A DNA stretch of 64,000 nucleotides from Marinobacter koreensis. GTDB lineage: Bacteria > Pseudomonadota > Gammaproteobacteria > Pseudomonadales > Oleiphilaceae. The notes under the pieces are model-generated. The model was not told the origin of the DNA and ran no database searches. It saw nothing but the letters and a program-made list of their open reading frames with translations. Location of the stretch: assembly GCF_023156285.1 (NCBI RefSeq), contig NZ_JAKZAJ010000006.1, positions 186,001 to 250,000 on the forward strand, read 5' to 3'. Numbering within the stretch: the stretch's first letter is position 1; every line of letters begins with the position of its first letter. Of the stretch, positions 18,702-27,369 are shown one piece after another. The position numbers and the translations under genes were made by a program.

Positions 18702-19784
18702 TCAGCCCTTGTTGTCGGAGCGATCCACCGGAATCACCTTCTCCCCCTCGGCGACAAAGCCGCCACCCCGGGTAATCAGGCGGGTCTCATCCGGCAGCCC
18801 CGTCACCCAGGCGCCATCGGTGGACACACTGAGCAGGCGGACCCGGGCGAACACCACGCGATCATCCTGATTCACATATTTCACACCGGGACGACCGTCA
18901 TCGCCCAGGCTGAGATAAGCCGGCGAAATGAAAAGCGCCTTCACGGCAGGCAACGCTATCCGCAGGCTGGCACTGCCCCCGGCCACCCGCTTCAGATCGG
19001 GGTTCTCAACGGCCACCTCCACGGCAAAACTCCGGGTTTTCGGATCGGCAGCACTGGCGACGAACGTCACCACCCCTTGCAGATGCCCACCGTCGAGAAG
19101 ATCAATGCGAACCGGTTGTCCGATGGCAACCTCGCCAACCGATTGCTGCGGAATCTGCCCGGTCGCTTTCAGGCGATCGATCTGGACCAGTTCGAACAGC
19201 GGAGCGCCGGCCTGAACCAGCGAACCGGGCTCCACGCTTCGTGCGTTGATGATGCCGTCGAAGGGGGCCTTGGGGGCCAGGTGATCCACAGCCAGCCGGG
19301 CAGATGTGAGCTCGGCCTTCGCCGCCGCCAGGTCACTTTCCAGCGCCAGCAGATCGGTTTCCGCGGTAAAATTGTTCGAGCGAAGCTTTCGGGCCGCCGA
19401 CAAATCCGCCTCAAGCTGACGGACCCGGGACTGCCAACGGTCCACCAAGGCCGAGCGGCCGTCATCGGAAATCCGCGCCAGTACCTCCCCCCGGGTGACC
19501 TGTTCGCCCAATCCCACGTTCAGCGATTCAATCGTTCCGGATACCTGGGCGCTGAGTGCCACCGAATGCCAGGGCTCGAGCTGCCCCTGGAGCAGAATGC
19601 TCGGTTCATGCATCCGGGCGGTCAGGGTCTCAACCTGCACTCTGGTGAGGGACCGTCCGTCGTTTCCACGCGGCTCCGGCGCCTTGTCCGAAGCGGTTTT
19701 CACCTGCCCGGTCACCATCCAGACCACCAGCAGAATCACCACCAGCAACGCCAGGCCCAGGGATCCCCATCTTGCTTTCGTCAT
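18702..19784 (-). CDS. RND efflux periplasmic adaptor (membrane fusion protein)
   Basis: About 360 residues from the ATG at 19784. One N-terminal TM anchor (about 6-25) is followed by a lipoyl-like half (QLEPWHSVALSAQVSGTIE), a short coiled-coil hairpin (about 115-165), the second lipoyl half (APFDGIINARSVEPGSLVQAG) and beta-barrel/membrane-proximal domains. No lipobox is visible, so it is anchored by the helix. It bridges the downstream RND permease to an outer-membrane channel. First gene of the adaptor-RND-truC operon. Confidence 0.92.
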   Translation of the reverse strand: MTKARWGSLGLALLVVILLVVWMVTGQVKTASDKAPEPRGNDGRSLTRVQVETLTARMHEPSILLQGQLEPWHSVALSAQVSGTIESLNVGLGEQVTRGEVLARISDDGRSALVDRWQSRVRQLEADLSAARKLRSNNFTAETDLLALESDLAAAKAELTSARLAVDHLAPKAPFDGIINARSVEPGSLVQAGAPLFELVQIDRLKATGQIPQQSVGEVAIGQPVRIDLLDGGHLQGVVTFVASAADPKTRSFAVEVAVENPDLKRVAGGSASLRIALPAVKALFISPAYLSLGDDGRPGVKYVNQDDRVVFARVRLLSVSTDGAWVTGLPDETRLITRGGGFVAEGEKVIPVDRSDNKG

Positions 19785-19823
19785 TGAATGCTCGCTGTCC
19801 GTGTTCAAAAAAGCGCAAATTAA

Positions 19824-19856
19824 CGGTTGCAACCGGTTAAAAACGTGGGGTAGATT
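19824..19856 (+). promoter_or_regulatory. Candidate ilv promoter with overlapping 12-bp palindrome
   Basis: TTGCAA (19827-19832), an 18-base spacer and TAGATT (19851-19856) make a plausible sigma-70 promoter about 45 bases upstream of the leader peptide. The -35 lies inside a perfect palindrome, CGGTTGCAACCG (19824-19835), which could be an operator. Confidence 0.5.
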
Positions 19857-19900
19857 CTACACACAATCCTTTTACAGATTCAGAGCAGATTGTCGATATC

Positions 19901-19993
19901 ATGAATCTCAACGCAGTCATCGTCCTTGTGAAGCTTGTCCTGGTGGTCGTGGTGCCATCCGGGGGCTTTTGCGTGGACGAGCGGGTGAGATAG
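19901..19993 (+). CDS. ilvGM leader peptide (30 residues, Val/Leu/Ile rich)
   Basis: A short frame starting ATG AAT CTC AAC and ending TAG encodes 30 residues. Its core VIVLVKLVLVVVV (codons 6-18) holds eight Val, three Leu and one Ile. It lies just upstream of a terminator and the acetolactate synthase gene. Such runs of regulatory codons are the hallmark of attenuation leaders: ribosome stalling when charged Val/Leu/Ile tRNAs are scarce prevents terminator formation. The gene is too short for ordinary ORF calling. No strong ribosome site is obvious. Confidence 0.85.
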   Translation: MNLNAVIVLVKLVLVVVVPSGGFCVDERVR

Positions 19994-20054
19994 CGACAAA
20001 CCTGACAAGACACCAGAAGCCCCCGGCACCGAAAGGTCCCGGGGGCTTTTTTTT
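19959..20054 (+). terminator. ilv attenuator: antiterminator arm and rho-independent terminator
   Basis: The terminator stem is GCCCCCGG (20019-20026) with CCGGGGGC (20039-20046), an inner ACC/GGT pairing with a GAAA loop, and eight T (20047-20054). CCGGGGGC also occurs at 19959-19966, inside the leader peptide immediately after the Val run. It is therefore an exact competitor for pairing with 20019-20026, giving an antiterminator. This is the textbook arrangement for branched-chain amino acid attenuation. Confidence 0.85.
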
Positions 20055-20081
20055 GCGGCAAAGAAAAAGGGAAAAACGACC

Positions 20082-21779
20082 ATGAACGGCGCACAGCACA
20101 TTCTTGAAGCGTTCCACCGCCATTCCATCGACACCGTGTTCGGCTACCCGGGCGGCTGCATTATGCCGCTATACGACGCACTCGTGGACGATGTGGGTGT
20201 GGAACACGTGCTGTGCCGCCACGAACAAGCCTGTGCCCTGGCCGCCGACGGCTATGCCCGTGCCAGTGGCAAACTGGGCGTCTGCATTGCCACCTCCGGC
20301 CCCGGCGCCACCAACCTGATTACCGGCGTCGCCAACGCCCACCGGGACTCCATTCCCATGCTGGTCATCACCGGCCAGGTCCCGGCCGGACTGATCGGAA
20401 CCGATGCCTTCCAGGAAACCGACGTCCTGGGCATGAGCCTCGGCATCGTCAAGCACAGCTACCTGGTCGACAACGCCGACGAGATTCCGGCCATCCTGGA
20501 GGAGGCCATCGAACTGGCCCAGAGTGGCCGCCCCGGACCGGTGTGGATCGACATTCCAAAAGACATCCTGCTCACGGACATTGCGGCCGGCGCCCCGGAG
20601 TTGATACAGCCCCAGGCGCCACAAACCGTCGACATCCGCGACGCGATGACCCTGCTGCGTGCGGCCCGGAAACCGCTGCTGTACAGTGGCGGCGGCGTCT
20701 CCCTCGCTCATGCCGAAGACGCCTTCCGGGACTTTGCCCGCACTTCCGGCCTGCCCGCTGTCGCCACGCTCAAGGGGCTCGGCAACGCCGGTAAACACAA
20801 CCCCACCGACATGGGCATGCTCGGCATGCACGGCTCCCGCGCGGCCAACCGGGCAGTCGATGAATGCGACCTGCTGCTGGTGATCGGCGCCCGCCTCGAC
20901 GACCGGGCCACAGGGAGGCTGGACGGCTTCGCACCCAACGCCCAGATGATCCACGTGGACGCCGACGCCGCCGAAATCAACAAACTCCGCCCTGCCGACA
21001 TCGCGCTGCGCGGCGACCTGAACGCCATCCTGGCCGCGTTCACCGCCGAACTGGCAGACGCCCCACTGGCCATCAAAGAGTGGCAGACTCAATGCCGGAC
21101 CTGGCATACCACCAGCGGCTTCCACGCCGCCGATAACGAAGAGCCGCTGGCCCCGATCACCGGCCCGGCCTTCATTCGCCAGTTATCCCGCATTGCACCG
21201 GACGACACCGTCATTGCCTGCGACGTGGGCCAGCACCAGATGTGGGTCGCCCAGTACTACCGGTTCGACAGCCCCCGCCACCATCTCACCAGCGGCGGCC
21301 TCGGCACCATGGGCTTCGGCCTGCCCGCCGCCATCGGCGCGCAGTTCACCGACCGCAACGCCACCGTCATCAACGTCACCGGCGACGGCTCCTTCATGAT
21401 GAATGCGCAGGAACTGGCCACCATCCGCCGCTACAACCTGCCGATCAAACTGATCGTCCTGGACAACCAGTGCCTGGGCATGGTCCGCCAGCAGCAGGAG
21501 CTGTTCTACGACAACCGGGAAAGCCAGATCAACCTGGACGACAACCCCGACTTCGTCGCCATGGCCCGGGCCTTCGACATCCCCGCCCTGCGCATCGAAC
21601 GCACCGACCAGATCCGCCGGGGCATTGAAACCATCCTGGCCTACAACGGCCCGATGCTGCTGCATGTCGCCATCGCCCGTGAAGAAAACGTCTGGCCCAT
21701 CGTCAAACCCGGCGCCAGCAACCGCGACATGATCGACGAACCAAGACGCACCACCGCCAAGAAGGAGCAAGTTGCATGA
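20082..21779 (+). CDS. ilvG: Acetolactate synthase large subunit
   Basis: 565 residues. It condenses two pyruvate, or pyruvate with 2-oxobutyrate, in valine/leucine/isoleucine synthesis. The TPP-binding glutamate region (HEQACALAADGYARASGKLG) is at the N-terminus. The C-terminal TPP motif GDGSFMMNAQELATI with LDNQCLGMVRQQQELFYD is intact. A central FAD/DHS-like domain lies between. It is the IlvG type because an IlvM-like small subunit follows with a 4-base overlap (ATGA). It is regulated by the upstream attenuator. Confidence 0.95.
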   Translation: MNGAQHILEAFHRHSIDTVFGYPGGCIMPLYDALVDDVGVEHVLCRHEQACALAADGYARASGKLGVCIATSGPGATNLITGVANAHRDSIPMLVITGQVPAGLIGTDAFQETDVLGMSLGIVKHSYLVDNADEIPAILEEAIELAQSGRPGPVWIDIPKDILLTDIAAGAPELIQPQAPQTVDIRDAMTLLRAARKPLLYSGGGVSLAHAEDAFRDFARTSGLPAVATLKGLGNAGKHNPTDMGMLGMHGSRAANRAVDECDLLLVIGARLDDRATGRLDGFAPNAQMIHVDADAAEINKLRPADIALRGDLNAILAAFTAELADAPLAIKEWQTQCRTWHTTSGFHAADNEEPLAPITGPAFIRQLSRIAPDDTVIACDVGQHQMWVAQYYRFDSPRHHLTSGGLGTMGFGLPAAIGAQFTDRNATVINVTGDGSFMMNAQELATIRRYNLPIKLIVLDNQCLGMVRQQQELFYDNRESQINLDDNPDFVAMARAFDIPALRIERTDQIRRGIETILAYNGPMLLHVAIAREENVWPIVKPGASNRDMIDEPRRTTAKKEQVA

Positions 21780-22051
21780 ACCCTCAAACCCAGTCAGCAA
21801 TGCCGAGTTACACATTAAACTGCCGCATGGCCCACGAGGCCGCAGCGCTGGAGCGGCTGTGTCAGGTGGTCCGCATACGGGGGTTCCGGATTGCCCGGAT
21901 GAACATGGAAAGCGTCGGTGGAAAGCTGGACATCGCCCTCACCCTGGAGGGCTCCCGCCCCATCGGGATGTTGCAATCACAGCTGGAGAAGCTGCATACC
22001 GTAGCGGAGGTTGTTCTCGACGGCGGGGTGCTTCAGTCGCGGAGTGCGTGA
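21776..22051 (+). CDS. ilvM: Acetolactate synthase small subunit, IlvM type
   Basis: 91 residues forming a single ACT-like domain (YTLNCRMAHEAAALERLCQVVRIRGFRIARMNM). The length fits IlvM (about 87), not the longer IlvH/IlvN. It overlaps ilvG by four bases, indicating coupled translation. It stabilises and activates the catalytic subunit; valine sensitivity cannot be judged from the sequence. The C-terminus ends in LQSRSA just before the structured intergenic region. Confidence 0.9.
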   Translation: MNPQTQSAMPSYTLNCRMAHEAAALERLCQVVRIRGFRIARMNMESVGGKLDIALTLEGSRPIGMLQSQLEKLHTVAEVVLDGGVLQSRSA

Positions 22052-22100
22052 AGGTTTCTGGCTTGGGCCCCAGCCTGCATGTTTTGGGGGCTGGTCCCGG

Positions 22101-22177
22101 GGTGGTAAGGCATTCTTCTTGGAAAAAGAACTCGCTTCGCTCAGACATCTTTTTCTGGCGAACAATGCCTTACCACC
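22101..22177. repeat. Nested hairpin element C, variable outer stem with conserved inner core
   Basis: A perfect 14-bp outer stem joins 22101-22114 to 22164-22177. Inside it is an inner stem GAAAAAGA (22122-22129) with TCTTTTTC (22148-22155). The inner loop is ACTCGCTTCGCTCAGACA (22130-22147). This loop is the exact reverse complement of the loop of element D about 150 bp downstream. The outer arms are unrelated between the two copies. It lies in the 340-bp gap between the convergent ilvM and thiolase genes, which contains no gene. Confidence 0.85.
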
Positions 22178-22254
22178 GCGTGCCCGTCATAACTTGGCAG
22201 TTATGTCCCCGAATGACCGGGTTCTTTTCCTGGCCTATCTGAACCTGTTCTGCC

Positions 22255-22348
22255 GGTCAGGGGGTGGGGGTACCTTTTCTGGCAAGGAAAAGATGTCTGA
22301 GCGAAGCGAGTTCTTTTCCAGAAGAAAAGGTACCCCCACCCCCTGACC
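22255..22348. repeat. Nested hairpin element D, inverted copy with a 26-bp perfect outer stem
   Basis: The outer arms 22255-22280 and 22323-22348 are perfectly complementary over 26 bases. The inner stem is GGAAAAGA (22286-22293) with TCTTTTCC (22312-22319), around the loop TGTCTGAGCGAAGCGAGT (22294-22311). The loop contains GCGAAGC, a sequence known to form a very stable DNA mini-hairpin. Element C carries the same loop on the other strand. It may also serve as a bidirectional transcription terminator for ilvGM and the thiolase operon. Confidence 0.85.
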
Positions 22349-22391
22349 CGCCCCCAAACCGGCAGGCTAGGTCAGAACTCTGAGACCACGG

Positions 22392-23573
22392 TCAAAGCAG
22401 CTCGATAGCTACCGCAGTTCCTTCGCCACCACCGATGCACAGCGATGCAACGCCACGCTTCAGGCCACGCTGCTTCAGGGCATTGATCAGGGTCACGATG
22501 ATCCGCGAGCCAGAGGAACCGATCGGGTGACCGAGGGCGCAGGCGCCGCCGTAGACGTTGACCTTGTCTGCCGGCAGGTTCAGGGCGTTCATCGCCGCGA
22601 GGGTGACCACCGCAAACGCCTCGTTGATCTCGAACAGGTCGACATCATCCACCGACCAGTTGGCCTTCTTCAGCACCTTCTCGATGGCACCGATGGGCGC
22701 CAGGGTGAACTCGGACGGCAAGCGTGCATGGGTGGCGTGGGCCAGGATCCGCGCTTCGGGTTTCAGGCCGCGGGCCTCGGCTTCGCCGGCGGTTGTCAGT
22801 ACCAGGGCCGAACCACCATCGCTGATGGAACTGGCGTTGGCCGCGGTTACCGAGCCGTCTTTCGCGAAGGCGGGCTTGAGCTGGGGGATTTTCTCGGGTT
22901 TTGCCTTGCCCGGCTGCTCGTCGGTATCCACCACGGTGTCGCCGCCACGACCGGCGACGGTGACCGGCGCGATCTCGGCCTCGAACCAGCCGTTTTTGAT
23001 CGCATCGTTGGCACGCTCCAGCGAACTGATGGCGAAATCGTCCATCTGTTCGCGGGTGATGTTTTCCTTATCGGCCGTGCGCTGGGCGAATACGCCCATC
23101 AGGCCGCCTTCGTAGGCATCTTCCAGACCGTCCAGGAACATGCTGTCCAGCACCTGGCCGTGGCCCATGCGCATGCCGGCGCGAGCCTTCGGCAGAAGGT
23201 ACGGCGCCTGGCTCATGTTTTCCATGCCGCCGGCAATCATGATGCTGTTGGTGCCCGCCTTGATCTGATCGTGGGCCATGATCACCGCTTGCATGCCGGA
23301 GCCGCACATCTTGTTGACGGTGGTGCAACCCGAGCTGTCGGGAATACCCGAGGCCCGTGAAGCCTGCCGTGCGGGCGCCTGGCCGAGGCCGGCGGGCAAT
23401 ACACAGCCCATGATCACTTCCTGGATGTCGGCAGGCTTCAGGCCGGAGCGCTCGATGGCCGCCCGGATGGAAACGGCGCCCAGTTCCGGGGAGCGAACAC
23501 TGCTCAGCGAGCCCATCATGCCGCCCATCGGGGTACGGGCCGAACCTGCAATCACGATATCGTTGTTACTCAT
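22392..23573 (-). CDS. Acetyl-CoA C-acyltransferase (thiolase)
   Basis: 393 residues from the ATG at 23573, which has GAGG close upstream. The thiolase signatures are present: acylated Cys90 in VNKMCGSGMQ, GHPIGSSGSRI with the active-site His, and the C-terminal CIGGGEGTA with the second Cys. It cleaves or forms acetoacetyl-CoA or 3-ketoacyl-CoA. It is last in a minus-strand operon (SDR, acyl-CoA dehydrogenase, thiolase) transcribed away from the LiuR-type box at 25583. A biosynthetic acetoacetyl-CoA thiolase would complete leucine catabolism after HMG-CoA lyase; that assignment is inferred. Confidence 0.92.
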   Translation of the reverse strand: MSNNDIVIAGSARTPMGGMMGSLSSVRSPELGAVSIRAAIERSGLKPADIQEVIMGCVLPAGLGQAPARQASRASGIPDSSGCTTVNKMCGSGMQAVIMAHDQIKAGTNSIMIAGGMENMSQAPYLLPKARAGMRMGHGQVLDSMFLDGLEDAYEGGLMGVFAQRTADKENITREQMDDFAISSLERANDAIKNGWFEAEIAPVTVAGRGGDTVVDTDEQPGKAKPEKIPQLKPAFAKDGSVTAANASSISDGGSALVLTTAGEAEARGLKPEARILAHATHARLPSEFTLAPIGAIEKVLKKANWSVDDVDLFEINEAFAVVTLAAMNALNLPADKVNVYGGACALGHPIGSSGSRIIVTLINALKQRGLKRGVASLCIGGGEGTAVAIELL

Positions 23574-23593
23574 AACCAACCTCGTTCAATTCG

Positions 23594-24745
23594 TTACGCC
23601 CGGCCCAGGACCGAGCGGGCAATGATCTCTTTCATGACCTCTGAAGTGCCGCCGTAGATACGCTGCACCCGGGCATCGATAAAGTTCCGGGAAATCGGGT
23701 ACTCGGTGGTGTAGCCATAGCCTCCAAACAGCTGAAGACAGCCGTCGGCGACCCGGCACTGCATTTCGGTGGCACTGTACTTGGCCATGGATGCCGTCGG
23801 TGCATCGAGCTTGCCTTCTTCGTATTCCCGGATGCACTGATCCACGAAGGCCTTGTTCACCCGGTAGTCCGTTTCCATACGGGCGATTTCAAACCGCGTG
23901 TTCTGGAGTTGGGCCAGCTTCTGGCCGAACAGTTCCCGCTCCTGGGTGTAGGTGATGGTCATGTCCAGGGAGCCACGGGCGGCAGCCACACCAAGGGCGC
24001 CGATTACCAGGCGTTCCCGGGGCAGTTCCCGCATCAGGTACACAAAGCCCTGGCCTTCCTCGCCGAGCAGTGCGGAGGCCGGAATGCGCATGTCGGAGAA
24101 GAACAGTTCGGAGGTGTCCCCCGAGTGCTGTCCAATCTTGTCCAGGTTACGACCCCGGCTGAATCCGGGCAGCGAGGTATCGACCAGGAACAGGCTGATG
24201 CCCTTGGCACCGGCGCTCGGATCGGTTTTCGCAGCCACGATCACCATGTCCGCATGCTGGCCGTTGGTGATGAAGGTCTTGGACCCGTTGAGAATGTACT
24301 CGTCGCCGTCCTTCACCGCGCTGGTGCGGATGGCCTGCAAATCACTGCCGGCACCCGGTTCGGTCATGGCGATGGCACCGACGGCCTCACCGGAAACCAT
24401 TTTCGGCAACCACTGCTGTTTCTGCTCGTCGTTGCCGATGTGGCTGAGGTACGGCGCCACAATGTCCGAGTGCACCATCACATTGGTGGAAAGTGCGCCG
24501 AATCCCAGCCGGGCCAGCTCTTCGCCGACCACGACCGAGTACTGGAACGGCGCACCGCAGCCGCCGAAGTCTTCCGGCACATCCACACACAACATGCCCG
24601 CGTTACCCAGCGTGTTCCACAATTCGCGGGGCACGATGCCGGACTTCTCCCAGGCTTCGTAGCCGGGGGCCACTTCGGTTTCCAGGGCCTTGATGACAGA
24701 GTCCCGGAACAGGGCCAGTTCTTCTTGATCGACAGGGTTGGTCAT
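23594..24745 (-). CDS. Acyl-CoA dehydrogenase
   Basis: About 383 residues. The FAD/substrate motifs are AIAMTEPGAGSDLQAIRTSA and the C-terminal QLFGGYGYTTEYPISRNFIDARVQRIYGGTSEVMKEII, containing the canonical catalytic Glu region (YGGTSE). It oxidises an acyl-CoA to the 2,3-enoyl-CoA and passes electrons to ETF in the cytosol. The ATG at 24745 follows AGGTGAG; a GTG at 24754 is the alternative. It sits 20 bp upstream of the thiolase start and shares its operon. Chain or branch specificity is not readable. Confidence 0.92.
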   Translation of the reverse strand: MTNPVDQEELALFRDSVIKALETEVAPGYEAWEKSGIVPRELWNTLGNAGMLCVDVPEDFGGCGAPFQYSVVVGEELARLGFGALSTNVMVHSDIVAPYLSHIGNDEQKQQWLPKMVSGEAVGAIAMTEPGAGSDLQAIRTSAVKDGDEYILNGSKTFITNGQHADMVIVAAKTDPSAGAKGISLFLVDTSLPGFSRGRNLDKIGQHSGDTSELFFSDMRIPASALLGEEGQGFVYLMRELPRERLVIGALGVAAARGSLDMTITYTQERELFGQKLAQLQNTRFEIARMETDYRVNKAFVDQCIREYEEGKLDAPTASMAKYSATEMQCRVADGCLQLFGGYGYTTEYPISRNFIDARVQRIYGGTSEVMKEIIARSVLGRA

Positions 24746-24769
24746 TGTGCTCACCTGCTGTTGAATGCG

Positions 24770-25531
24770 TTATTTCGGCGCCATGCGCAGGGCGCAGTCG
24801 AGGCGGATCACCTCACCATTGAGGATCGGGTTGCGCACCATCTGATCCACCATCATGCCGAACTCCTCCGGCTTGCCGAGGCGTTTCGGGAACGGCAGTG
24901 TGGCCGCCAGGCTGTCCTGAACTTCCTGGGGCATACCCGCCATCATGGGCGTCATGAAGATGCCCGGCGCGATGGTATTTACCCGGATGCCTTCGCGGGC
25001 CAGTTCACGGGCCGCCTGCAAGGTCAGGGACACGACACCGCCTTTGGAAGCGCTGTAGGCGGCCTGCCCGATCTGGCCCTCATACGCGGCTACCGACGCG
25101 GTATTGATGATCACGCCGCGCTCACCGTCGGCGTTGGGCTCGCGGGTTGCCATATCCGCCGCTGCCAGACGCAGGATGTTGAAGGTACCGATCAGGTTCA
25201 CCTCGATGACCTTGCTGAACTTCTCCAGCGGCATCACACCCTCACGGCCGAGGATCTTCGACGCTGGCGCAATGCCGGCACAGCTCACCGCAATGCCGCA
25301 GGGGCCGTGCGCTTCGCGGGCGGCAGTGACGGCGGCATCGGCGCTGTCCGGCGAGCTGACATCGCAGTGCAGGAAGATCCCGCCAATATCGGCGGCCACT
25401 TTTTCACCCTGCTCTTTCTGGACATCCAGGATGGCGACCTTGCAGCCAGCGGCGGCCAGCGCCCTTGCGGCGCCCTCACCCAGCCCCGATGCTCCACCTG
25501 TGACAATCGCTGGTACGTTATTGAAATCCAT
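24770..25531 (-). CDS. SDR-family 3-hydroxyacyl-CoA dehydrogenase-like oxidoreductase
   Basis: 253 residues from the ATG at 25531, which has GGGAG six bases upstream. The Rossmann motif TGGASGLGEGAARALAAAGCKVAILD and the SDR catalytic Ser plus YSASK (QAAYSASKGG) are intact. The sequence, especially the C-terminal PILNGEVIRLDCALRMAP, resembles type-2 3-hydroxyacyl-CoA dehydrogenases (HSD10-like). It would oxidise the 3-hydroxyacyl-CoA produced between the neighbouring dehydrogenase and thiolase steps. First gene of the minus-strand operon, divergent from the ligase at 25729. Confidence 0.9.
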   Translation of the reverse strand: MDFNNVPAIVTGGASGLGEGAARALAAAGCKVAILDVQKEQGEKVAADIGGIFLHCDVSSPDSADAAVTAAREAHGPCGIAVSCAGIAPASKILGREGVMPLEKFSKVIEVNLIGTFNILRLAAADMATREPNADGERGVIINTASVAAYEGQIGQAAYSASKGGVVSLTLQAARELAREGIRVNTIAPGIFMTPMMAGMPQEVQDSLAATLPFPKRLGKPEEFGMMVDQMVRNPILNGEVIRLDCALRMAPK

Positions 25532-25582
25532 CGTTTTCTCCCATAAGGAACGGCGCAGGGCCCGATTCGCAAACAGGCCCAC

Positions 25583-25606
25583 CTTTACGTTAACGTCAAC
25601 TTTATC
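25583..25606 (+). promoter_or_regulatory. LiuR-type operator box 1
   Basis: CTTTACGTTAACGTCAAC followed by TTTATC. It is identical at 22 of 24 positions, in the same orientation, to box 2 at 27512 in front of liuR. It lies between the divergent SDR operon (start 25531) and the ligase (start 25729), so one site could control both. On the minus strand it contains TTGACG, a possible -35 for the SDR operon. Confidence 0.7.
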
Positions 25607-25728
25607 GAATTAGGAGACAAAAAGGAAACGGCATTGTCCGTCTCGCTCGTCTACATTCAGATAGACATCAGGGCACCGTACAACCCGGAACGCTGCCCCC
25701 TGATAACAACAATCAACCGAGGTCGCTC

Positions 25729-27306
25729 ATGCAAGACGCCAGTATTGCCAACGCCACAGAAACCACAACGGACATCCAGCGTGCCCTTCGCAACACCATC
25801 GGCGACGCCCTGGCCCGGTCCGCCGCCGATCACCAGGACCGGATCGCATTAACCTTCAGGGATCGCCAGTGGACCTTCGCTGACATGAATACCGCCAGCA
25901 ACCGCCTGGCCCACCGCCTGCTCGATCTTGGTCTGCAACCGGGCGATCGGGTAGCCGCCTACGGCAAGAACTCCGACGCCTACCTGCTGCTCTGGCTGGC
26001 CTGCACCAGGGCCGGCCTGATCCACGTACCGGTCAACTACGCCCTGGTGGAGAACGAACTCGCTTACATCCTCAACCAGTCAGGCGCACGGGCCCTGTTC
26101 TGCGACCCGGACCTCGAAGCCCAGGCCCGGGCCGTCAGGGACCGGGTCACTCCCGATATCATGGGCAGGCTTCACGGCGGCGATGACCAGAACGACATAC
26201 TGGCCATGGCGCGCAGTGCCGGCGAAGACACAGCGCCGGAACTGGAGCTTCGGGACACGGACGTGGTGCAGATCCTCTACACCTCCGGCACCACCTCCGA
26301 CCCCAAGGGCGCCATGCACACCCACCGATCCCTGCTCGCCGAATACGGCGCCTGCCAGTATCACCTGGACATCCGCCCCACCGACCGCTCCCTGGCGGCA
26401 CTGCCGCTCTACCACTCGGCACAGATGCACGTTTTTACCATGCCCATGCTTCTGACCGGCGGCTATACGCGACTGATCGACACCCCGACCCCCGACACCA
26501 TTCTGGACCTGCTCGCCGGCGAACAGCTCAATGCCTTCTTCGCGCCACCCACCGTCTGGATCGGCCTGCTCCGGCACCACACCTTTGACAGCGGCAAACT
26601 CCAGCACATGGAAAAGCTCTACTATGGCGCCTCCATCATGCCCACCCAGGTGGCGAAGGAGCTTGGGGAACGACTGCCCGGCGCCGGCCTGTACAACTGC
26701 TACGGACAGAGCGAGATCGCCCCGCTTGCCACCGTGCTTCGCCCGGAAGAACACGCCGACCGTCCCTCCTCCGCCGGGCGGCCGATCCAGACCGTGATGA
26801 CCCGGGTAGTGGATCCGGCATCCGGCAACGACTGTGGACCCGGAGAACATGGCGAACTGGTCCACCGGTCGCCGCAACTGATGGTGGGCTACTGGGACAA
26901 GCCGGAGGCCACTGCCGAAGCGTTCAAAAATGGCTGGTTCCACTCGGGTGACCTGGGTTACCGCGATGCCGAGGGGTACTTCTACATCGTGGACCGCATC
27001 AAGGACGTGGTGAACACCGGCGGCGTACTGGTGGCCAGTCGCGACGTCGAGGAAGTGCTGTACCAGCACGAGTCCGTGGCCGAAGTGGCCGTGATCGGCG
27101 TGCCGGACGACAAGTGGATAGAGGCCATCTGCGCCGTGGTGGTGGTTCGCGAAGGCCAACCGCAGGATGCCGACAGTCTGCTCGCCCATGCCCGCGCCAA
27201 CCTGGCCAGCTTCAAGATTCCCAAGCAGGTCAGGTTTGTCGATGAGCTGCCGAAGAACACCGCCGGCAAGCTTCTCAAGAGAAAACTGCGGGAAACCTTC
27301 TCGTGA
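25729..27306 (+). CDS. AMP-binding acyl-CoA ligase (ANL superfamily)
   Basis: 525 residues. The P-loop-like ATP motif ILYTSGTTSDPKGAMHTHRS is at about 184-203. The A8 hinge region is GDLGYRDAEGYFYIVDRIKD and the C-terminal catalytic Lys sits in PKNTAGKLLKRKL. It adenylates a carboxylic acid and forms the CoA thioester. The position opposite a beta-oxidation-type operon and beside liuR suggests an isovalerate, medium or branched acyl substrate; this is inference. AGG precedes the ATG at a workable distance. Confidence 0.9.
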   Translation: MQDASIANATETTTDIQRALRNTIGDALARSAADHQDRIALTFRDRQWTFADMNTASNRLAHRLLDLGLQPGDRVAAYGKNSDAYLLLWLACTRAGLIHVPVNYALVENELAYILNQSGARALFCDPDLEAQARAVRDRVTPDIMGRLHGGDDQNDILAMARSAGEDTAPELELRDTDVVQILYTSGTTSDPKGAMHTHRSLLAEYGACQYHLDIRPTDRSLAALPLYHSAQMHVFTMPMLLTGGYTRLIDTPTPDTILDLLAGEQLNAFFAPPTVWIGLLRHHTFDSGKLQHMEKLYYGASIMPTQVAKELGERLPGAGLYNCYGQSEIAPLATVLRPEEHADRPSSAGRPIQTVMTRVVDPASGNDCGPGEHGELVHRSPQLMVGYWDKPEATAEAFKNGWFHSGDLGYRDAEGYFYIVDRIKDVVNTGGVLVASRDVEEVLYQHESVAEVAVIGVPDDKWIEAICAVVVVREGQPQDADSLLAHARANLASFKIPKQVRFVDELPKNTAGKLLKRKLRETFS

Positions 27307-27332
27307 TATAGATGATGCAGATCATCCGGTGC

Positions 27333-27369
27333 TGCCTGCAGATGCGTCAACGAAACGTGTCTGCAGGCA
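27333..27369 (+). terminator. Hairpin downstream of the ligase gene
   Basis: A 10-bp perfect stem, TGCCTGCAGA (27333-27342) with TCTGCAGGCA (27360-27369), lies 27 bp past the stop. There is no T-run, so it may terminate weakly or protect the 3' end. Confidence 0.4.

Noticed and set aside
22101..22348. Possible CRISPR array
   Set aside because: Only two copies of the core, in opposite orientation, without spacers of constant length and without cas genes.
23909..25546. 545-codon open frame on the plus strand
   Set aside because: Antisense shadow of the acyl-CoA dehydrogenase and SDR genes, both of which have clear catalytic motifs.
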